Assembly: GCF_001809535.1 (NCBI RefSeq) | Contig: NZ_KV797949.1 | Span: 1 to 64,000, forward strand | Direction of reading: 5' to 3' | From: Aerococcus sp. HMSC062A02 | GTDB lineage: Bacteria; Bacillota; Bacilli; Lactobacillales; Aerococcaceae | DNA: 64,000 bases | Shown: one piece after another, positions 41,097-50,372 of the stretch | How the letters are laid out: each line of letters starts with the position of its first letter | How positions within the stretch are numbered: the stretch's first letter is position 1 | Program-made: the position numbers and the translations under genes | Notes under the pieces: model-generated | What the model was told of the DNA's origin: nothing | The model's database searches: none | Seen by the model: only the letters and a program-made list of their open reading frames with translations

Positions 41097-41807
41097 CTAA
41101 ATGATAATTTTGTCAATCTTTTGACTTTCCATACGTTCTTTCAGCTCGTTAATGATCGCAATGCCTGAACTACAACCGATGCGCTCCGCCCCTGCTTCAA
41201 TCATGGCAAGGAAGCTATCAGCATCCCGAATGCCGCCTGCTGCTTTGACTTTAACGGCGTCGCCAACGGTTTCTTTCATTAGCTTCACATCTTCTACTTT
41301 TGCTCCGCTAGAACCGAAACCAGTGGATGTTTTGACGAAATCAGGCTTCACTTCTTTAGCGATTTCAGCCAGCTTTTTAATTTCTCCCTTACTTAGGTAG
41401 CAGTTTTCAAAAATAACTTTAGATACAACCCCAGCATCGCGACAAATTTTGACAATTTTTTCCATCTCTTCCTGGATATAGGTATAGTTTTTGTCTTTTA
41501 ATTCTGTGATGTTGATCACATAATCGATTTCAGTTGCGCCATGAGTTATGGCATCCTGGGTTTCAAAACATTTAGCTGCAATGGTTGTTTGGCCTAAGGG
41601 GAAGGCGATTGCGGCACCGACATTGATATCAGTTCCAGATAGGACCTTAGCGCAGAGTTTACTTTGTGTTTGATTGATGGCTACCATCTTGAAATGGTAG
41701 TCCTTAGCTTCTTCGCAGAGTTTTGTGATATCCTCTGAAGTCGCATCAGCTTTAAGATTGGTATGGTCAATGAGTCGAGCAAGTTGGTCAAGGGTATATT
41801 CAGCCAT
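41097..41807 (-). CDS. deoC: Deoxyribose-phosphate aldolase
   Basis: A 236-residue class I aldolase. The Schiff-base Lys lies in [18 protein letters not shown], and the proton-relay Lys in [20 protein letters not shown] at the N-terminus is typical. It normally cleaves 2-deoxyribose 5-phosphate to acetaldehyde and glyceraldehyde 3-phosphate. Here there is no nucleoside gene nearby; instead it shares a divergent promoter region with a PTS, suggesting a phosphorylated deoxy sugar as substrate. Confidence 0.93.
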   Translation of the reverse strand: MAEYTLDQLARLIDHTNLKADATSEDITKLCEEAKDYHFKMVAINQTQSKLCAKVLSGTDINVGAAIAFPLGQTTIAAKCFETQDAITHGATEIDYVINITELKDKNYTYIQEEMEKIVKICRDAGVVSKVIFENCYLSKGEIKKLAEIAKEVKPDFVKTSTGFGSSGAKVEDVKLMKETVGDAVKVKAAGGIRDADSFLAMIEAGAERIGCSSGIAIINELKERMESQKIDKIII

Positions 41808-41823
41808 AATTTATCCTCCTAAA

Positions 41824-41869
41824 TATGTAATTACATAATAATATTATGATTTATTATAAAAAAAGTCAA
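41824..41869 (-). promoter_or_regulatory. deoC-gntR promoter and operator
   Basis: The minus strand has TTGACT (41869-41864) and TAATAT (41846-41841), 17 apart. TATTATGTAATTACATAT, a near-perfect palindrome, covers the start side (about 41824-41841). The same sequence recurs inverted before the PTS. Confidence 0.75.
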
Positions 41870-41949
41870 CAAGAAATATAAAAGCGCATTCATTACTTGT
41901 ATTTTGTTGTAAAAGTTTGTAAAAACATTAACAAAGTATTAAAATATAA

Positions 41950-41981
41950 TTGACATTCATAATATTATGTAATAACATATA
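41950..41981 (+). promoter_or_regulatory. PTS operon promoter and operator
   Basis: TTGACA (41950) and TAACAT (41973) with 17-base spacing. ATTATGTAATAACATAT (41964-41980) overlaps the spacer and -10, matching the operator before deoC, so one regulator should repress both directions. Confidence 0.75.
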
Positions 41982-42014
41982 GTAAAACAAGGATATGAAA
42001 GGGGTTACTTTATT

Positions 42015-42416
42015 ATGAAATTACTACTTGCGACCCACGGGAACTTTGCAGAGGGGATTTTGCAGAGTTATGAAATGATTGCGGGTGACAGTGCCGATAT
42101 TTCAACTGTCATCTTAAATGAATTAGGCATCGAAGACTTTCGAAGCCGCCTTCACCAGACTTTAGACCAACTCCTGGCGACAGATGAAGTTTTGGTCTTA
42201 GTTGACTTACCAGGTGGGACACCTTATAACGAAAGCTTAGCCTATCAGTTAGAACGCCCACAAGGCTTGGGTGTTGTTTCAGGACTTAATTTACCGATGT
42301 TGATTGAGGTCGGAATGGGCCTTTCAAGTTCAACCCTAGACGACTTAAAGGCAACGGCTTTAGAATTCGGGAAAAATGGCATTCAATCAACGGATGATAT
42401 CTTAGGCGACTTATAA
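42015..42416 (+). CDS. PTS mannose-family EIIA
   Basis: A 133-residue EIIA of the mannose/fructose/sorbose family. The phosphorylated His is His8 in LLATHGNFAEGI, and VLVDLPGGTPYNESLAYQL matches the family. First gene of a IIA-IIB-IIC-IID operon behind a GntR-type operator. It could also serve the IIBCD system at 44817, which lacks a IIA. Confidence 0.9.
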   Translation: MKLLLATHGNFAEGILQSYEMIAGDSADISTVILNELGIEDFRSRLHQTLDQLLATDEVLVLVDLPGGTPYNESLAYQLERPQGLGVVSGLNLPMLIEVGMGLSSSTLDDLKATALEFGKNGIQSTDDILGDL

Positions 42417-42441
42417 TCTTTATCCAAGGGAGGAGACCATT

Positions 42442-42933
42442 ATGACAATTTCACTTATACGTGTTGATGACCGGGTCATCCATGGGCAAACCACAACGCG
42501 CTGGACTAAAGCGCGCCCATGCTATGGTATTTTGGTAGTTAGTGATAAGATTCATGCCGATAAATTACGCCGGCGTGTGCTTAAAGCAGCGGCTGGCAAG
42601 TATAAACTGGGTATCTATACCGAAAAACAAAGCTCAGATCGAATTCAAAAAGCGATTGATTCCGATAAGAATTACTTCCTTATTAGTGATTCACCGCAAA
42701 ACTTTGCTAGCTTATTGAAAGCTGGGATTAAATTTGGGGATGCTCTCAATGTGGGACCGATGAATACCCGACCTGGAACTAAGGTCCTGGGACGAACCGT
42801 GGCTATTGATGAAGAAGACTATGCTGCTTTTGAGTATATTGAATCCCAAGGGGTTAAGGTCTACTTCCAGCTCCTTCCAGATGATGAGAAGAAGCCATGG
42901 GCTGCGATGAAGAAGAAATTTGATAGCCTATAG
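42442..42933 (+). CDS. PTS mannose-family EIIB
   Basis: A 163-residue EIIB with the phosphorylation-site His14 in RVDDRVIHGQTTTRW. The fold and length match the family. It transfers phosphate from EIIA to the sugar bound by the IIC/IID channel. It sits 25 bases after IIA with a GGGAGGAG site. Confidence 0.92.
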   Translation: MTISLIRVDDRVIHGQTTTRWTKARPCYGILVVSDKIHADKLRRRVLKAAAGKYKLGIYTEKQSSDRIQKAIDSDKNYFLISDSPQNFASLLKAGIKFGDALNVGPMNTRPGTKVLGRTVAIDEEDYAAFEYIESQGVKVYFQLLPDDEKKPWAAMKKKFDSL

Positions 42934-42944
42934 GAGGAGAAATC

Positions 42945-43838
42945 ATGGATACAAGTTTATTTCTGCCCGCGCTTTTAACCGCTATCTTTTGTTATTTAGG
43001 CGCGATTGAGTCTTCCCTTCTTCTAGGGATGACAGGTGGTTTTTATATTGTGGGACGCCCACTAGTTGCAGGTTTATTAGTCGGTCTAGCTTTCGGTGAT
43101 GTCCAGGCCGGGGTCTTGTGTGGTCTGGCTGTCCAAGGGGTCTTTATCGCTAACCTCTCAACGGGTGGTGCAACGAACTCTGAGATTACTTATGCCTCTT
43201 ATGGGGGGATTGGTTTAGCACTAGCTACAACCAAAGATCCCGCTATTGCGGTGACCTTGTCTGTGCTAATTGGTCAAACCTTCGGACTTATTTTCTACAA
43301 TACACGGATGGCTCTCTATTCGTTCTGGAATAACCGCGCCCAAAAAGCTGCGGAAGACTTAGATGATCGAGGCATTGTCCTGAACCACTTCATCCTGCCT
43401 CAAATTACAACTTTTCTAATCCGGGCTGTTCCAATCTTCTTAGCCATTTACTTCGGTCGTGACCTAGTGGACGCTCTTTTAAAGAGCGTACCTGAAATTG
43501 TCACTCATATTATTTCTGTTCTAGGTGGCGTACTCCCAGCATTGGGGATTGCCATGCTGATGGCCATTGTTATTAAAGAAAAATTACATCTGATCTTCTT
43601 TTTTGCTGGCTTTGTCCTTTTAGCTTTCGCAGACTTAAGTATGATTGCGCTCGTCTTTATTGCAGCTTTAGTGGCCTATCTGGTTTACTTGTCTTCACAA
43701 AATACAGCTCAATCAGCAAAGGCTGCAGCCTCTTCAGGAACTTCAGTAACAGTGAATGACAAATCGAGTTCAGCATCGTCTAGCCAGCCAGTAGTTGATG
43801 ACGAGGACGACTGGTTTGAAGATGAAGATCTCTTTTAG
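42945..43838 (+). CDS. PTS mannose-family EIIC
   Basis: A 297-residue membrane channel subunit. LLGMTGGFYIVGRPLVAGLLVGLAFGDVQAGVLCGLAVQGVFIAN near the N-terminus is the IIC signature. The last 50 residues are a Ser-rich linker and a strongly acidic tail (DDEDDWFEDEDLF), a feature shared by the other two mannose-type IIC proteins here. Confidence 0.9.
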   Translation: MDTSLFLPALLTAIFCYLGAIESSLLLGMTGGFYIVGRPLVAGLLVGLAFGDVQAGVLCGLAVQGVFIANLSTGGATNSEITYASYGGIGLALATTKDPAIAVTLSVLIGQTFGLIFYNTRMALYSFWNNRAQKAAEDLDDRGIVLNHFILPQITTFLIRAVPIFLAIYFGRDLVDALLKSVPEIVTHIISVLGGVLPALGIAMLMAIVIKEKLHLIFFFAGFVLLAFADLSMIALVFIAALVAYLVYLSSQNTAQSAKAAASSGTSVTVNDKSSSASSSQPVVDDEDDWFEDEDLF

Positions 43839-43853
43839 AAAGGAGCGCGTAAG

Positions 43854-44675
43854 ATGTCAGCAGAAGTACAACAAAAATTAACGAAGAAAGAATTACGACA
43901 AATTTGGAGACGTTGGGCCTTTACCCATCTGTCCTCTATGTCTTATGAGAAGATTCAGGGGCATTCCTGGGCCTTCGCTTATCTTCCATTTGCAAATAAA
44001 TATTATGCTAAAGATCCAGATAGTAAACGCCGGCTCCTTGTTCGCCATTCCATGTTCTATAACACAGAACCTCAAACGGGACAACTGATTAATGGGATCG
44101 TAACTTCCTTGGAAGAACAAATTGCCCTAGGTGAAGATGTTGATGAACAAATGCCTGTTAATATCAAAACCTCCTTGATGGGCCCTATAGCGGGGATTGG
44201 AGATTCTATTATTCAAGGGATTATTGTTCCCCTCTTGCTCTCAATCGGTATGGGCCTAGCAGCTAATGGGAGTGCGGTCGGTCCAATTTTCTATATTATC
44301 GCCTACGGAATCATCGGGACGGCGATCTCTTACTTTAGCTACATGTATGGTTACCGTTTAGGGGTTAACGCTATTGATGCGATCATTGGCGAGAATGCTT
44401 CACGGATCACAGAAGCCTTTAATGTTTTAGGGATTATGGTTATTGGGGCCCTGTCTGCCTCAACCATCCATTTGACCACTCAATTAAATATCCCGATGGG
44501 TGAAGAGGTTCAACCGCTTCAAGACGTGCTGGATGGAATTTTCCCAGGGATACTCCCTCTAGCGATGGTACTCTTTGCTTGGTGGCTGATTTCAGCTAAA
44601 CAGATGACAGCAACTAAAGTAATTCTTATCCTTACAGCGGTTATTACAGTAGGTTGCTTGCTTGGGATCTTCTAG
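43854..44675 (+). CDS. PTS mannose-family EIID
   Basis: A 273-residue membrane subunit that forms the transporter with IIC. FTHLSSMSYEKIQGHSWAFAYLPFANKYY and TSLMGPIAGIGDSIIQGIIVPLLLSIGM are typical IID segments. Last gene of the operon; a terminator follows. Sugar specificity cannot be read from sequence. A deoxy sugar is suggested by the divergent deoC. Confidence 0.9.
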   Translation: MSAEVQQKLTKKELRQIWRRWAFTHLSSMSYEKIQGHSWAFAYLPFANKYYAKDPDSKRRLLVRHSMFYNTEPQTGQLINGIVTSLEEQIALGEDVDEQMPVNIKTSLMGPIAGIGDSIIQGIIVPLLLSIGMGLAANGSAVGPIFYIIAYGIIGTAISYFSYMYGYRLGVNAIDAIIGENASRITEAFNVLGIMVIGALSASTIHLTTQLNIPMGEEVQPLQDVLDGIFPGILPLAMVLFAWWLISAKQMTATKVILILTAVITVGCLLGIF

Positions 44676-44687
44676 GGCCTATTAAGA

Positions 44688-44727
44688 AAAAATGCTGCCG
44701 ATAAGAATATTTCGGCAGCGTTTTTAA
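44688..44727 (+). terminator. Terminator of the first PTS operon
   Basis: GCTGCCGA and TCGGCAGC arms with loop TAAGAATATT, followed by TTTTT. Confidence 0.9.
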
Positions 44728-44816
44728 TAGGGTAATAGAAATGTTTTGGATTAGAGAAGCTAGGATTAATTTTCTTATTCTATATAGATTGTAAAAAAGT
44801 GAAGGAGTATTTTATT

Positions 44817-45296
44817 ATGATTAAGTTATGCCGTGTCGACCATCGTTTGCTGCATGGTCAAGTAGCAATGGCTTGGACTAGTTTTTTAGGAGCAAATTGC
44901 TATTTGATTGCTAATGATAAAGTTGCTGAGGATGAGGTATGGAAGAATACTTTACGTTTAGCGAAACCTAGCAATGCTAAATTGGTTATGAAAACAGTGG
45001 ATGATGCGATTGAAGCCTTGAATAGTGGAGTAACAGATAAGTATCAGTTAATTGTTTTAGTTGAAAGTGTAAAAGACGCTAAAAAACTAGCAGATCAAGT
45101 ACCGGATATTCAATCGATTAATCTTGGTGGCCAGAAATTTGAAGAAGGCCGGACTCAAATTGGGAAAGCTTTTTTTATTTCAGAGGAAGATGAAAGCGGT
45201 TTAATAGAGCTGGCAGAGCGAGGAGTTGAACTGGACTTACGACAAGTTCCTGGTGAAAGTAAACATGATATCGGAAAAGAATTATTAAATAAATAG
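44817..45296 (+). CDS. PTS mannose-family EIIB (Amadori-type operon)
   Basis: A 159-residue EIIB with His13 in CRVDHRLLHGQVAMAW as the phosphorylation site. ATG 44817 is used because AAGGAG lies upstream; a GTG at 44799 would contain it. First gene of a IIB-IIC-IID-SIS-SIS operon with no IIA of its own. It is AT-richer than the preceding PTS. Confidence 0.88.
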   Translation: MIKLCRVDHRLLHGQVAMAWTSFLGANCYLIANDKVAEDEVWKNTLRLAKPSNAKLVMKTVDDAIEALNSGVTDKYQLIVLVESVKDAKKLADQVPDIQSINLGGQKFEEGRTQIGKAFFISEEDESGLIELAERGVELDLRQVPGESKHDIGKELLNK

Positions 45297-45308
45297 GAGG
45301 CTAGGGTG

Positions 45309-46133
45309 ATGGAAAATAATGTATTAATAGCTGTTCTTTTAGGTTTAACAGCTATGCTTGCGAATGGTGAATATTGGCTAGGGTCAAGCATGTTGAGTCG
45401 TCCATTAGTAACCTGTACGATTACAGGACTTATCATGGGAGATATGGTCACTGGTATTAAGATTGGGGCCATGTTAGAACTAGCTTTTGTTGGGTCCTTT
45501 TCAATTGGAGGTGCCATACCACCAGAGATTATTTCAGGAAGTATACTGGGAACGGCTTTTGCAATCGGAACGGGACAAGATACAGCTGTTGCTTTAACAC
45601 TAGGTCTGCCAATAGCCTCTCTTGTATTGATCGCTAAGAATGTTGGTTTCTTATCTATCCTTCCCTACTTTGTTCATAAGGCAGATACTTATGCAGAAAA
45701 TGCAGATGTGAAAGGGATCGGTCGTATGAACTTCCTAGGTGGTTTCTTTGCAGTTAACTTACCTATTGGTTTAATTGTTTGTATTTCTTATTTATTGGGA
45801 AGCCCTTTTATTCAAACATTAATTGATAATATCCCCCAATTTATTATTGATGGCTTAGGTATTGCAACGGGATTATTACCAGCATATGGATTTGCTTTAC
45901 TTTTAAATATGATGGTTAATAAACGTAATGTTGTTTTCTTTATTTTAGGTTTTGCTTTAGCTGTTTATCTTAAAGTTCCCGTAACAGGTGTAGCTATTTT
46001 TGCTGCTATTTTAGCTTTGATTCTGACGGGCTACGCGAATTTGAAAGAAGAAAATACTTCTGAAGCAGTTGCTGCATCGTCCACTGTAGGTGTAGGAGAA
46101 GGAGAAATTGATTATGAAGATGAAGAATTCTAA
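45309..46133 (+). CDS. PTS mannose-family EIIC (Amadori-type operon)
   Basis: A 274-residue IIC subunit. NGEYWLGSSMLSRPLVTCTITGLIMGDMVTGIKIGAMLELAFVG is the conserved N-terminal region, and the acidic tail GEIDYEDEEF ends the protein. ATG 45309 has GGAGG 8 bases upstream; GTG 45306 is the alternative. Its end overlaps the IID start. Confidence 0.88.
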   Translation: MENNVLIAVLLGLTAMLANGEYWLGSSMLSRPLVTCTITGLIMGDMVTGIKIGAMLELAFVGSFSIGGAIPPEIISGSILGTAFAIGTGQDTAVALTLGLPIASLVLIAKNVGFLSILPYFVHKADTYAENADVKGIGRMNFLGGFFAVNLPIGLIVCISYLLGSPFIQTLIDNIPQFIIDGLGIATGLLPAYGFALLLNMMVNKRNVVFFILGFALAVYLKVPVTGVAIFAAILALILTGYANLKEENTSEAVAASSTVGVGEGEIDYEDEEF

Positions 46134-46941
46134 TACCTTAACAAAAAGAGATATGATGAAAGTCTTTTGGCGGTCCTTTACAATTGAATGGTCATGGAAC
46201 TATGAACGCCAAATGAACTTAGGTTATACCTATTCTTTACTCCCTGTACTTCAAAAGATTTATCCTCAAAAAGATAAACTTTCTGAGTCGATGAAACGCC
46301 ACATGGAGTTTTTTAATATAACACCGTGGATATCGACTTTTCCTATGGGGATAACCATAGCTATGGAGGAAACAAATGCAAGAGATGATCAGTTCGATCC
46401 TTCAACTATTAATAATATTAAGATTGCATTGATGGGCCCCCTTAGCGGTATTGGCGATTCTCTTTTCTGGGGAACACTTCGAGTCATTGCTACAGGTATT
46501 GGTACCTCATTAGCTATGAAAGGGAATGTCCTAGGCCCTATTCTTTTCTTGCTTATCTTCAATATTCCAGCTATTGCTGTAAGGTACTACGGACTTTTCT
46601 TGGGTTACAATATAGGTGCAGATTTTATCGGAAGTGTTCAAAAATCAGGCTTAATGGAGCGCTTAACTTATGGAGCTTCGGTTATTGGGCTTGCTGTTGT
46701 GGGCGCCATGACAGCAACTATGGTTACTGTTAATATGCCATTTACAATTGGTTCTGGGGATGATGCATTGACTATATCAGGACTAGCAGATAGTGTTGTA
46801 CCTGGAATTCTTCCACTAGCATTTACAGGGTTTATTTATTATCTGGTTAAAAAAGGTGTTAAATCGTATTGGATTCTTTTGTTAATCGCTGCGATTGGTA
46901 TCCTCGGTGCTTATACAGGTATCTTAGGTTTGGGGGAATAA
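46114..46941 (+). CDS. PTS mannose-family EIID (Amadori-type operon)
   Basis: A 275-residue IID subunit. SFTIEWSWNYERQMNLGYTYSLLPVLQKIYP and IALMGPLSGIGDSLFWGTLR are family segments. ATG 46114 is 9 bases after AAGGAG; ATG 46120 is also possible. It overlaps IIC by 20 bases and is followed 1 base later by the first SIS gene. Confidence 0.87.
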   Translation: MKMKNSNTLTKRDMMKVFWRSFTIEWSWNYERQMNLGYTYSLLPVLQKIYPQKDKLSESMKRHMEFFNITPWISTFPMGITIAMEETNARDDQFDPSTINNIKIALMGPLSGIGDSLFWGTLRVIATGIGTSLAMKGNVLGPILFLLIFNIPAIAVRYYGLFLGYNIGADFIGSVQKSGLMERLTYGASVIGLAVVGAMTATMVTVNMPFTIGSGDDALTISGLADSVVPGILPLAFTGFIYYLVKKGVKSYWILLLIAAIGILGAYTGILGLGE

Positions 46942-46942
46942 A

Positions 46943-48004
46943 ATGAAATCGATGCACCACTATGTTCATCAAGAAAAAGAAATTAATTTAAAATTACTTG
47001 ATAATAAACATTTACTAGATCCAATACAAGATTTAAGTTTAAAGGCTTGTAAAGGAATTGTTATTTATGCTACAGGTTCCAGTGCCAATGCAGTTAATGC
47101 CGCTAAACCTTTCATGGCAAAAATCCTTAACTTACCTATTTTTGTGAGTGAACCCTCTTTAGCACTTAGCTATGATAATCAATGGCAAGATAATTATATA
47201 TATATAGCGGTTTCGCAAGGCGGCCACAGTTCTTCTGTGATTAACCTAGTTGAACAACTTCAACACGAAAACCATCAAGTATGGACATTAACATCTGACC
47301 TAGAGAGTCCTCTAGCTAAAATTTCTAGTAATCTTTTACATTTAGATATGCCCATCGAAGAAATGCCTTATGTCACAGCAGGATATACGGCAACTATCCT
47401 ATATTTGTATCTCTTTGCCTTAAAAGTAGCTTATAAAGAAAAGATAATTTCTAAAAAAACTTACAGCTCTTACCTAGACGAATTAACGAAAGTGGTTAAG
47501 CAAGCAGATTCTGTGATCGCTTTAAGTGAAACTTGGATCAAAGCAAATTTTAATGATTTTGAATTAGCTCGGCGTTTTGTCTTTATTGGTTATGGAGCAG
47601 CGTATGGTGTAGCCAAGGAGGCGGAGACAAAGTTTACAGAAACCCTGCATTTGCCTGCCCATGGACACGAACTAGAGGAATATATGCATGGACCTTATTT
47701 GGGCTTGAATCCAAACGATATCCTTGTTCTTATTGATCCATGTGGCCAGTTGAGCGATAGAATGAAGCAATTGAGGATATTTTTAGATAAGCATATGAAG
47801 CGAACTTACCAGATAAGCATTGGCCAAAGTGGTCAGGGCTGTAGAGATTTAGAATTTAAATTAAATTGCAGTGAGTATTTTGCTCCCCTCTTACTGACAA
47901 TTCCAATTCATTTACTAGCTTACGAATTGTCTCAAGCTAAGGGGATTGACTTAACAGTTTCTTTTTATCCTGATTTTGATGAAATAACTAAATCTAAGAT
48001 ATAG
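46943..48004 (+). CDS. SIS-domain phosphosugar isomerase/deglycase, first
   Basis: A 353-residue protein with two SIS domains, like the isomerase half of GlmS. IVIYATGSSANAVNAAKPF near residue 37 and VSQGGHSSSVINLVEQLQ near residue 91 are the phosphosugar-binding loops; the C-terminal TLHLPAHGHELEEYMHGPYLGL includes the conserved catalytic Glu region. In the gfr operon of Salmonella, two SIS enzymes cleave glucoselysine- and fructoselysine-6-phosphate; this gene most resembles that position (GfrE). Confidence 0.8.
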   Translation: MKSMHHYVHQEKEINLKLLDNKHLLDPIQDLSLKACKGIVIYATGSSANAVNAAKPFMAKILNLPIFVSEPSLALSYDNQWQDNYIYIAVSQGGHSSSVINLVEQLQHENHQVWTLTSDLESPLAKISSNLLHLDMPIEEMPYVTAGYTATILYLYLFALKVAYKEKIISKKTYSSYLDELTKVVKQADSVIALSETWIKANFNDFELARRFVFIGYGAAYGVAKEAETKFTETLHLPAHGHELEEYMHGPYLGLNPNDILVLIDPCGQLSDRMKQLRIFLDKHMKRTYQISIGQSGQGCRDLEFKLNCSEYFAPLLLTIPIHLLAYELSQAKGIDLTVSFYPDFDEITKSKI

Positions 48005-48013
48005 GAGGATATC

Positions 48014-49015
48014 ATGATAAAGTTTAATGAAGAGCAGAAATTAAAGGCAGTTGAAGGCGCACTAGCACTTCGTCCTCAAATTAACCAAATTATTGATGCG
48101 ATTTGTGAACAAGGCTATCGAAATATTTGTTGGTTGGGTATCGGAGGAACTTACGCTTCAGCTTTACAGGCAGAAGTCCATATGAAAGAGCGGTCTGAGA
48201 TTGAAACTTGGGCAGAGAATGCCTCTGTTTACTATACTACTGGTAATCGTCGAATTACTGATGAGACCTTAGTTATCATCTCCTCGGTATCTGGTACTAC
48301 GGATGATATGGTTCGAAGTCTAAAAAAGTTAAAAGAGAATTGCCAGGCAAAAGTACTCGCTTTTATAGATAAGGGCGAAGATACGCCTATCGGGCATTTA
48401 GCAGATTATGTCATTATGTATCCTGAAAATGAACAATTGAAATTTTTTATGGTTGCCGATCGTTTAATGTATAATGCAGGAGAATTTAATAAATACGAAG
48501 ACTTGTATAGTGCTCTTGATAAATATCTAGCTCAAGCTTTAGTTGAAGTGGCTAAGGAGAGCGACAGTTTTGCACTTGAGTTTGCTCAGAAGCATCATGA
48601 AGATCCTATTCATTATTTTGTAGGTGCAGGAAATCAATATGGAGCTACTTATTCGTATGCAATGTGTTACTGGGAAGAACAACATTGGCTAAGAACCAAA
48701 TCGATTCACTCAGCTGAATTCTTCCATGGGATGTTTGAAATTGTTGATCGAGATACTAATGTCACCTTGTTTATTGGTGAGGATAGTCAGCGAGAACTTA
48801 GTCAACGTGTTGAGAAATTTTTACCGAAAGTTTGTGCACGTTATACAGTTATTGATACTGCTCAGTTTCCCTTAGAAGGGATTCCAAAAGAATTTAGAGG
48901 AGATATTTCCCACTTAGTTATGATGGAAGTATGCCATCGAATTGATGCACATATTGAAAAAATTAATTGTCACCCTACAGAGATTAGACGGTATTATCGT
49001 CAATTGGATTATTAA
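48014..49015 (+). CDS. SIS-domain fructosamine-6-phosphate deglycase-like protein
   Basis: A 333-residue SIS-domain enzyme resembling FrlB/GfrF, which splits fructosamine 6-phosphates into an amino acid and glucose 6-phosphate. WLGIGGTYASALQAEVHMKE near residue 40 and ISSVSGTTDDMVRSLKKLKE near residue 98 are SIS loops; HSAEFFHGMFEIVDRDTN near 235 holds catalytic Glu and His. AGGAGG precedes the ATG. Last gene of the operon. Confidence 0.82.
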   Translation: MIKFNEEQKLKAVEGALALRPQINQIIDAICEQGYRNICWLGIGGTYASALQAEVHMKERSEIETWAENASVYYTTGNRRITDETLVIISSVSGTTDDMVRSLKKLKENCQAKVLAFIDKGEDTPIGHLADYVIMYPENEQLKFFMVADRLMYNAGEFNKYEDLYSALDKYLAQALVEVAKESDSFALEFAQKHHEDPIHYFVGAGNQYGATYSYAMCYWEEQHWLRTKSIHSAEFFHGMFEIVDRDTNVTLFIGEDSQRELSQRVEKFLPKVCARYTVIDTAQFPLEGIPKEFRGDISHLVMMEVCHRIDAHIEKINCHPTEIRRYYRQLDY

Positions 49016-49043
49016 TCTAATTACTTGTTTAACTTTCTCAAAA

Positions 49044-49092
49044 CCTTCTAAAGTAAAAATCTTGATTGATAATTACTTTAGAAGTTTTTTTA
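49044..49092 (+). terminator. Terminator of the Amadori-type PTS operon
   Basis: CTTCTAAAGTAA pairs with TTACTTTAGAAG, followed by TTTTTTT. Confidence 0.9.
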
Positions 49093-49152
49093 ATTTCTAG
49101 TATGGGTGACTAGTAACCCAAAAATCTGTGCTAATTATTTTTGAACAGTAGC

Positions 49153-49322
49153 AGAGTATTGAAGTTGATGGCTAGCCATGATCAAGTGAGCATCAAGGTG
49201 CAAGCCAGAGAGCCTATTCCTGAAAACTTGGAGTAAGTTGGAATAGAGACAAGTTCACTTGCATGTTTCCAACTGGAGAAAGCACTTCAATATCCTCTTT
49301 TCGACTCCAACTGAAGTGAATT
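49153..49322. repeat. Degenerate long palindromic repeat
   Basis: TTGGAGTAAGTTGGAAT and TTCCAACTGGAGAAAGCAC match unit 1 at 9829, with apex CAAGTTCACTTG. The outer arms are TATTGAAGT/ACTTCAATA, and the GGGTGTGA end is lost. Extra sequence is inserted on the 5' side. It looks like a decayed copy. Confidence 0.6.
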
Positions 49323-49513
49323 ATAAATCGTGAGCTTTAGCTAGAGTTGGTTCTTTGCACAACCAACACACAAATGCAGAAACGGAATGCAATATGCACT
49401 AAGATAATTTGATCAATTTTATTTATTATGAAAAATGGTTTTATTATTCATATTTGGTCGATATATGTGATTTCCAATTGACTTTCCCTATGAAAGGGGT
49501 TAAAGTTAGCTTA

Positions 49514-49531
49514 ACTGGTAATGACAAGTGG
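49514..49531 (+). promoter_or_regulatory. GntR operator before its own gene
   Basis: ACTGGTAATGACAAGTGG lies 43 bases before the regulator start and closely matches the palindrome at 50411 before nagA. A TTGACT at about 49479 is a possible -35. Autoregulation is inferred. Confidence 0.65.
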
Positions 49532-49573
49532 ATACAAGTAACCAGTGAATTTAATAATACGAAGGATGATTTT

Positions 49574-50308
49574 ATGACAGCGTTACGGAAGAATTCTTCC
49601 GAAGCCTTATATGTTCAGCTGGTTGAAGCCTTGATCCAACTGATTGCTGACCAGTATGCTCCAGGTGATAAGATCCTCTCAGAACGAGAGATCTGCGAAA
49701 CTTATGGGGTGAGTCGGACGACGGTGCGACAGGCTTTGACGGAATTGCTCAATATGGGCTATATCTACAAGCGGCACGGCCTAGGAACTTTTGTGGCAGA
49801 CCGCCAGTCCCACCGCAAGAACTTGGCTGAGAGCTATAGCTTTACTGAGGGGATGAAGAAGATTGGGAAGGAGCCGTCGACTCAGATCTTAGACTTTGCC
49901 TTGGAGCCAGCTAACTATCTCTTGGGGCGCCAGCTTGGCTTATTACCAGATGAGAAAGTTTACCGGATCGACCGCTTACGCTTAGCGGATGGCGATCCGA
50001 TGATGGTGGAGCGAAGCTATCTACCTGGTCGGGTATTCCCAGGTTTGACAGCCGATCTCCTTGAGAAGAAGCCCCTTTATGAGGTCTTTCGCCAGAATTA
50101 TGGCCAGGAAATTTCCGTTGCCAATGAGGAGATCACCGCGGCCCTTATGACCAAGCTAGAAGCAGAAGTGCTTGGGACGAGCCCCCATAATCCCTGCCTC
50201 AAGATTGAGCGTCTCTCTTATAACTTGGCTGACGAAATTATTGAATTCACTATTTCAACCGCACGGGCTGACCAATTTTCCTATCATTTAAGCTTCCAAG
50301 GTCAATAA
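49574..50308 (+). CDS. GntR/UTRA regulator of the amino-sugar operon
   Basis: A 244-residue regulator of the NagR/DasR type. The winged helix at residues 10-75 contains ILSEREICETYGVSRTTVRQALTELLNMGYIYKRHGLGTFVADR; a UTRA domain fills the rest. The start at 49574 is chosen because GAAGG lies upstream; a longer frame from 49409 would translate through the operator. It precedes nagA-agaS-GH35-PTS and probably represses them until a phosphorylated amino sugar binds. Confidence 0.88.
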   Translation: MTALRKNSSEALYVQLVEALIQLIADQYAPGDKILSEREICETYGVSRTTVRQALTELLNMGYIYKRHGLGTFVADRQSHRKNLAESYSFTEGMKKIGKEPSTQILDFALEPANYLLGRQLGLLPDEKVYRIDRLRLADGDPMMVERSYLPGRVFPGLTADLLEKKPLYEVFRQNYGQEISVANEEITAALMTKLEAEVLGTSPHNPCLKIERLSYNLADEIIEFTISTARADQFSYHLSFQGQ

Positions 50309-50372
50309 AGAGATATTTATTGAGATCGTCTATCTGTTCTAGAAATAAAATATTAAGCAATTCTTTAAAAAG

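Noticed and set aside
44728-44816. Sigma-54 promoter before the gfr-like operon
   Set aside because: No TGGCAC-N5-TTGC match; the homologous Salmonella operon uses sigma-54 but this one shows no such site.
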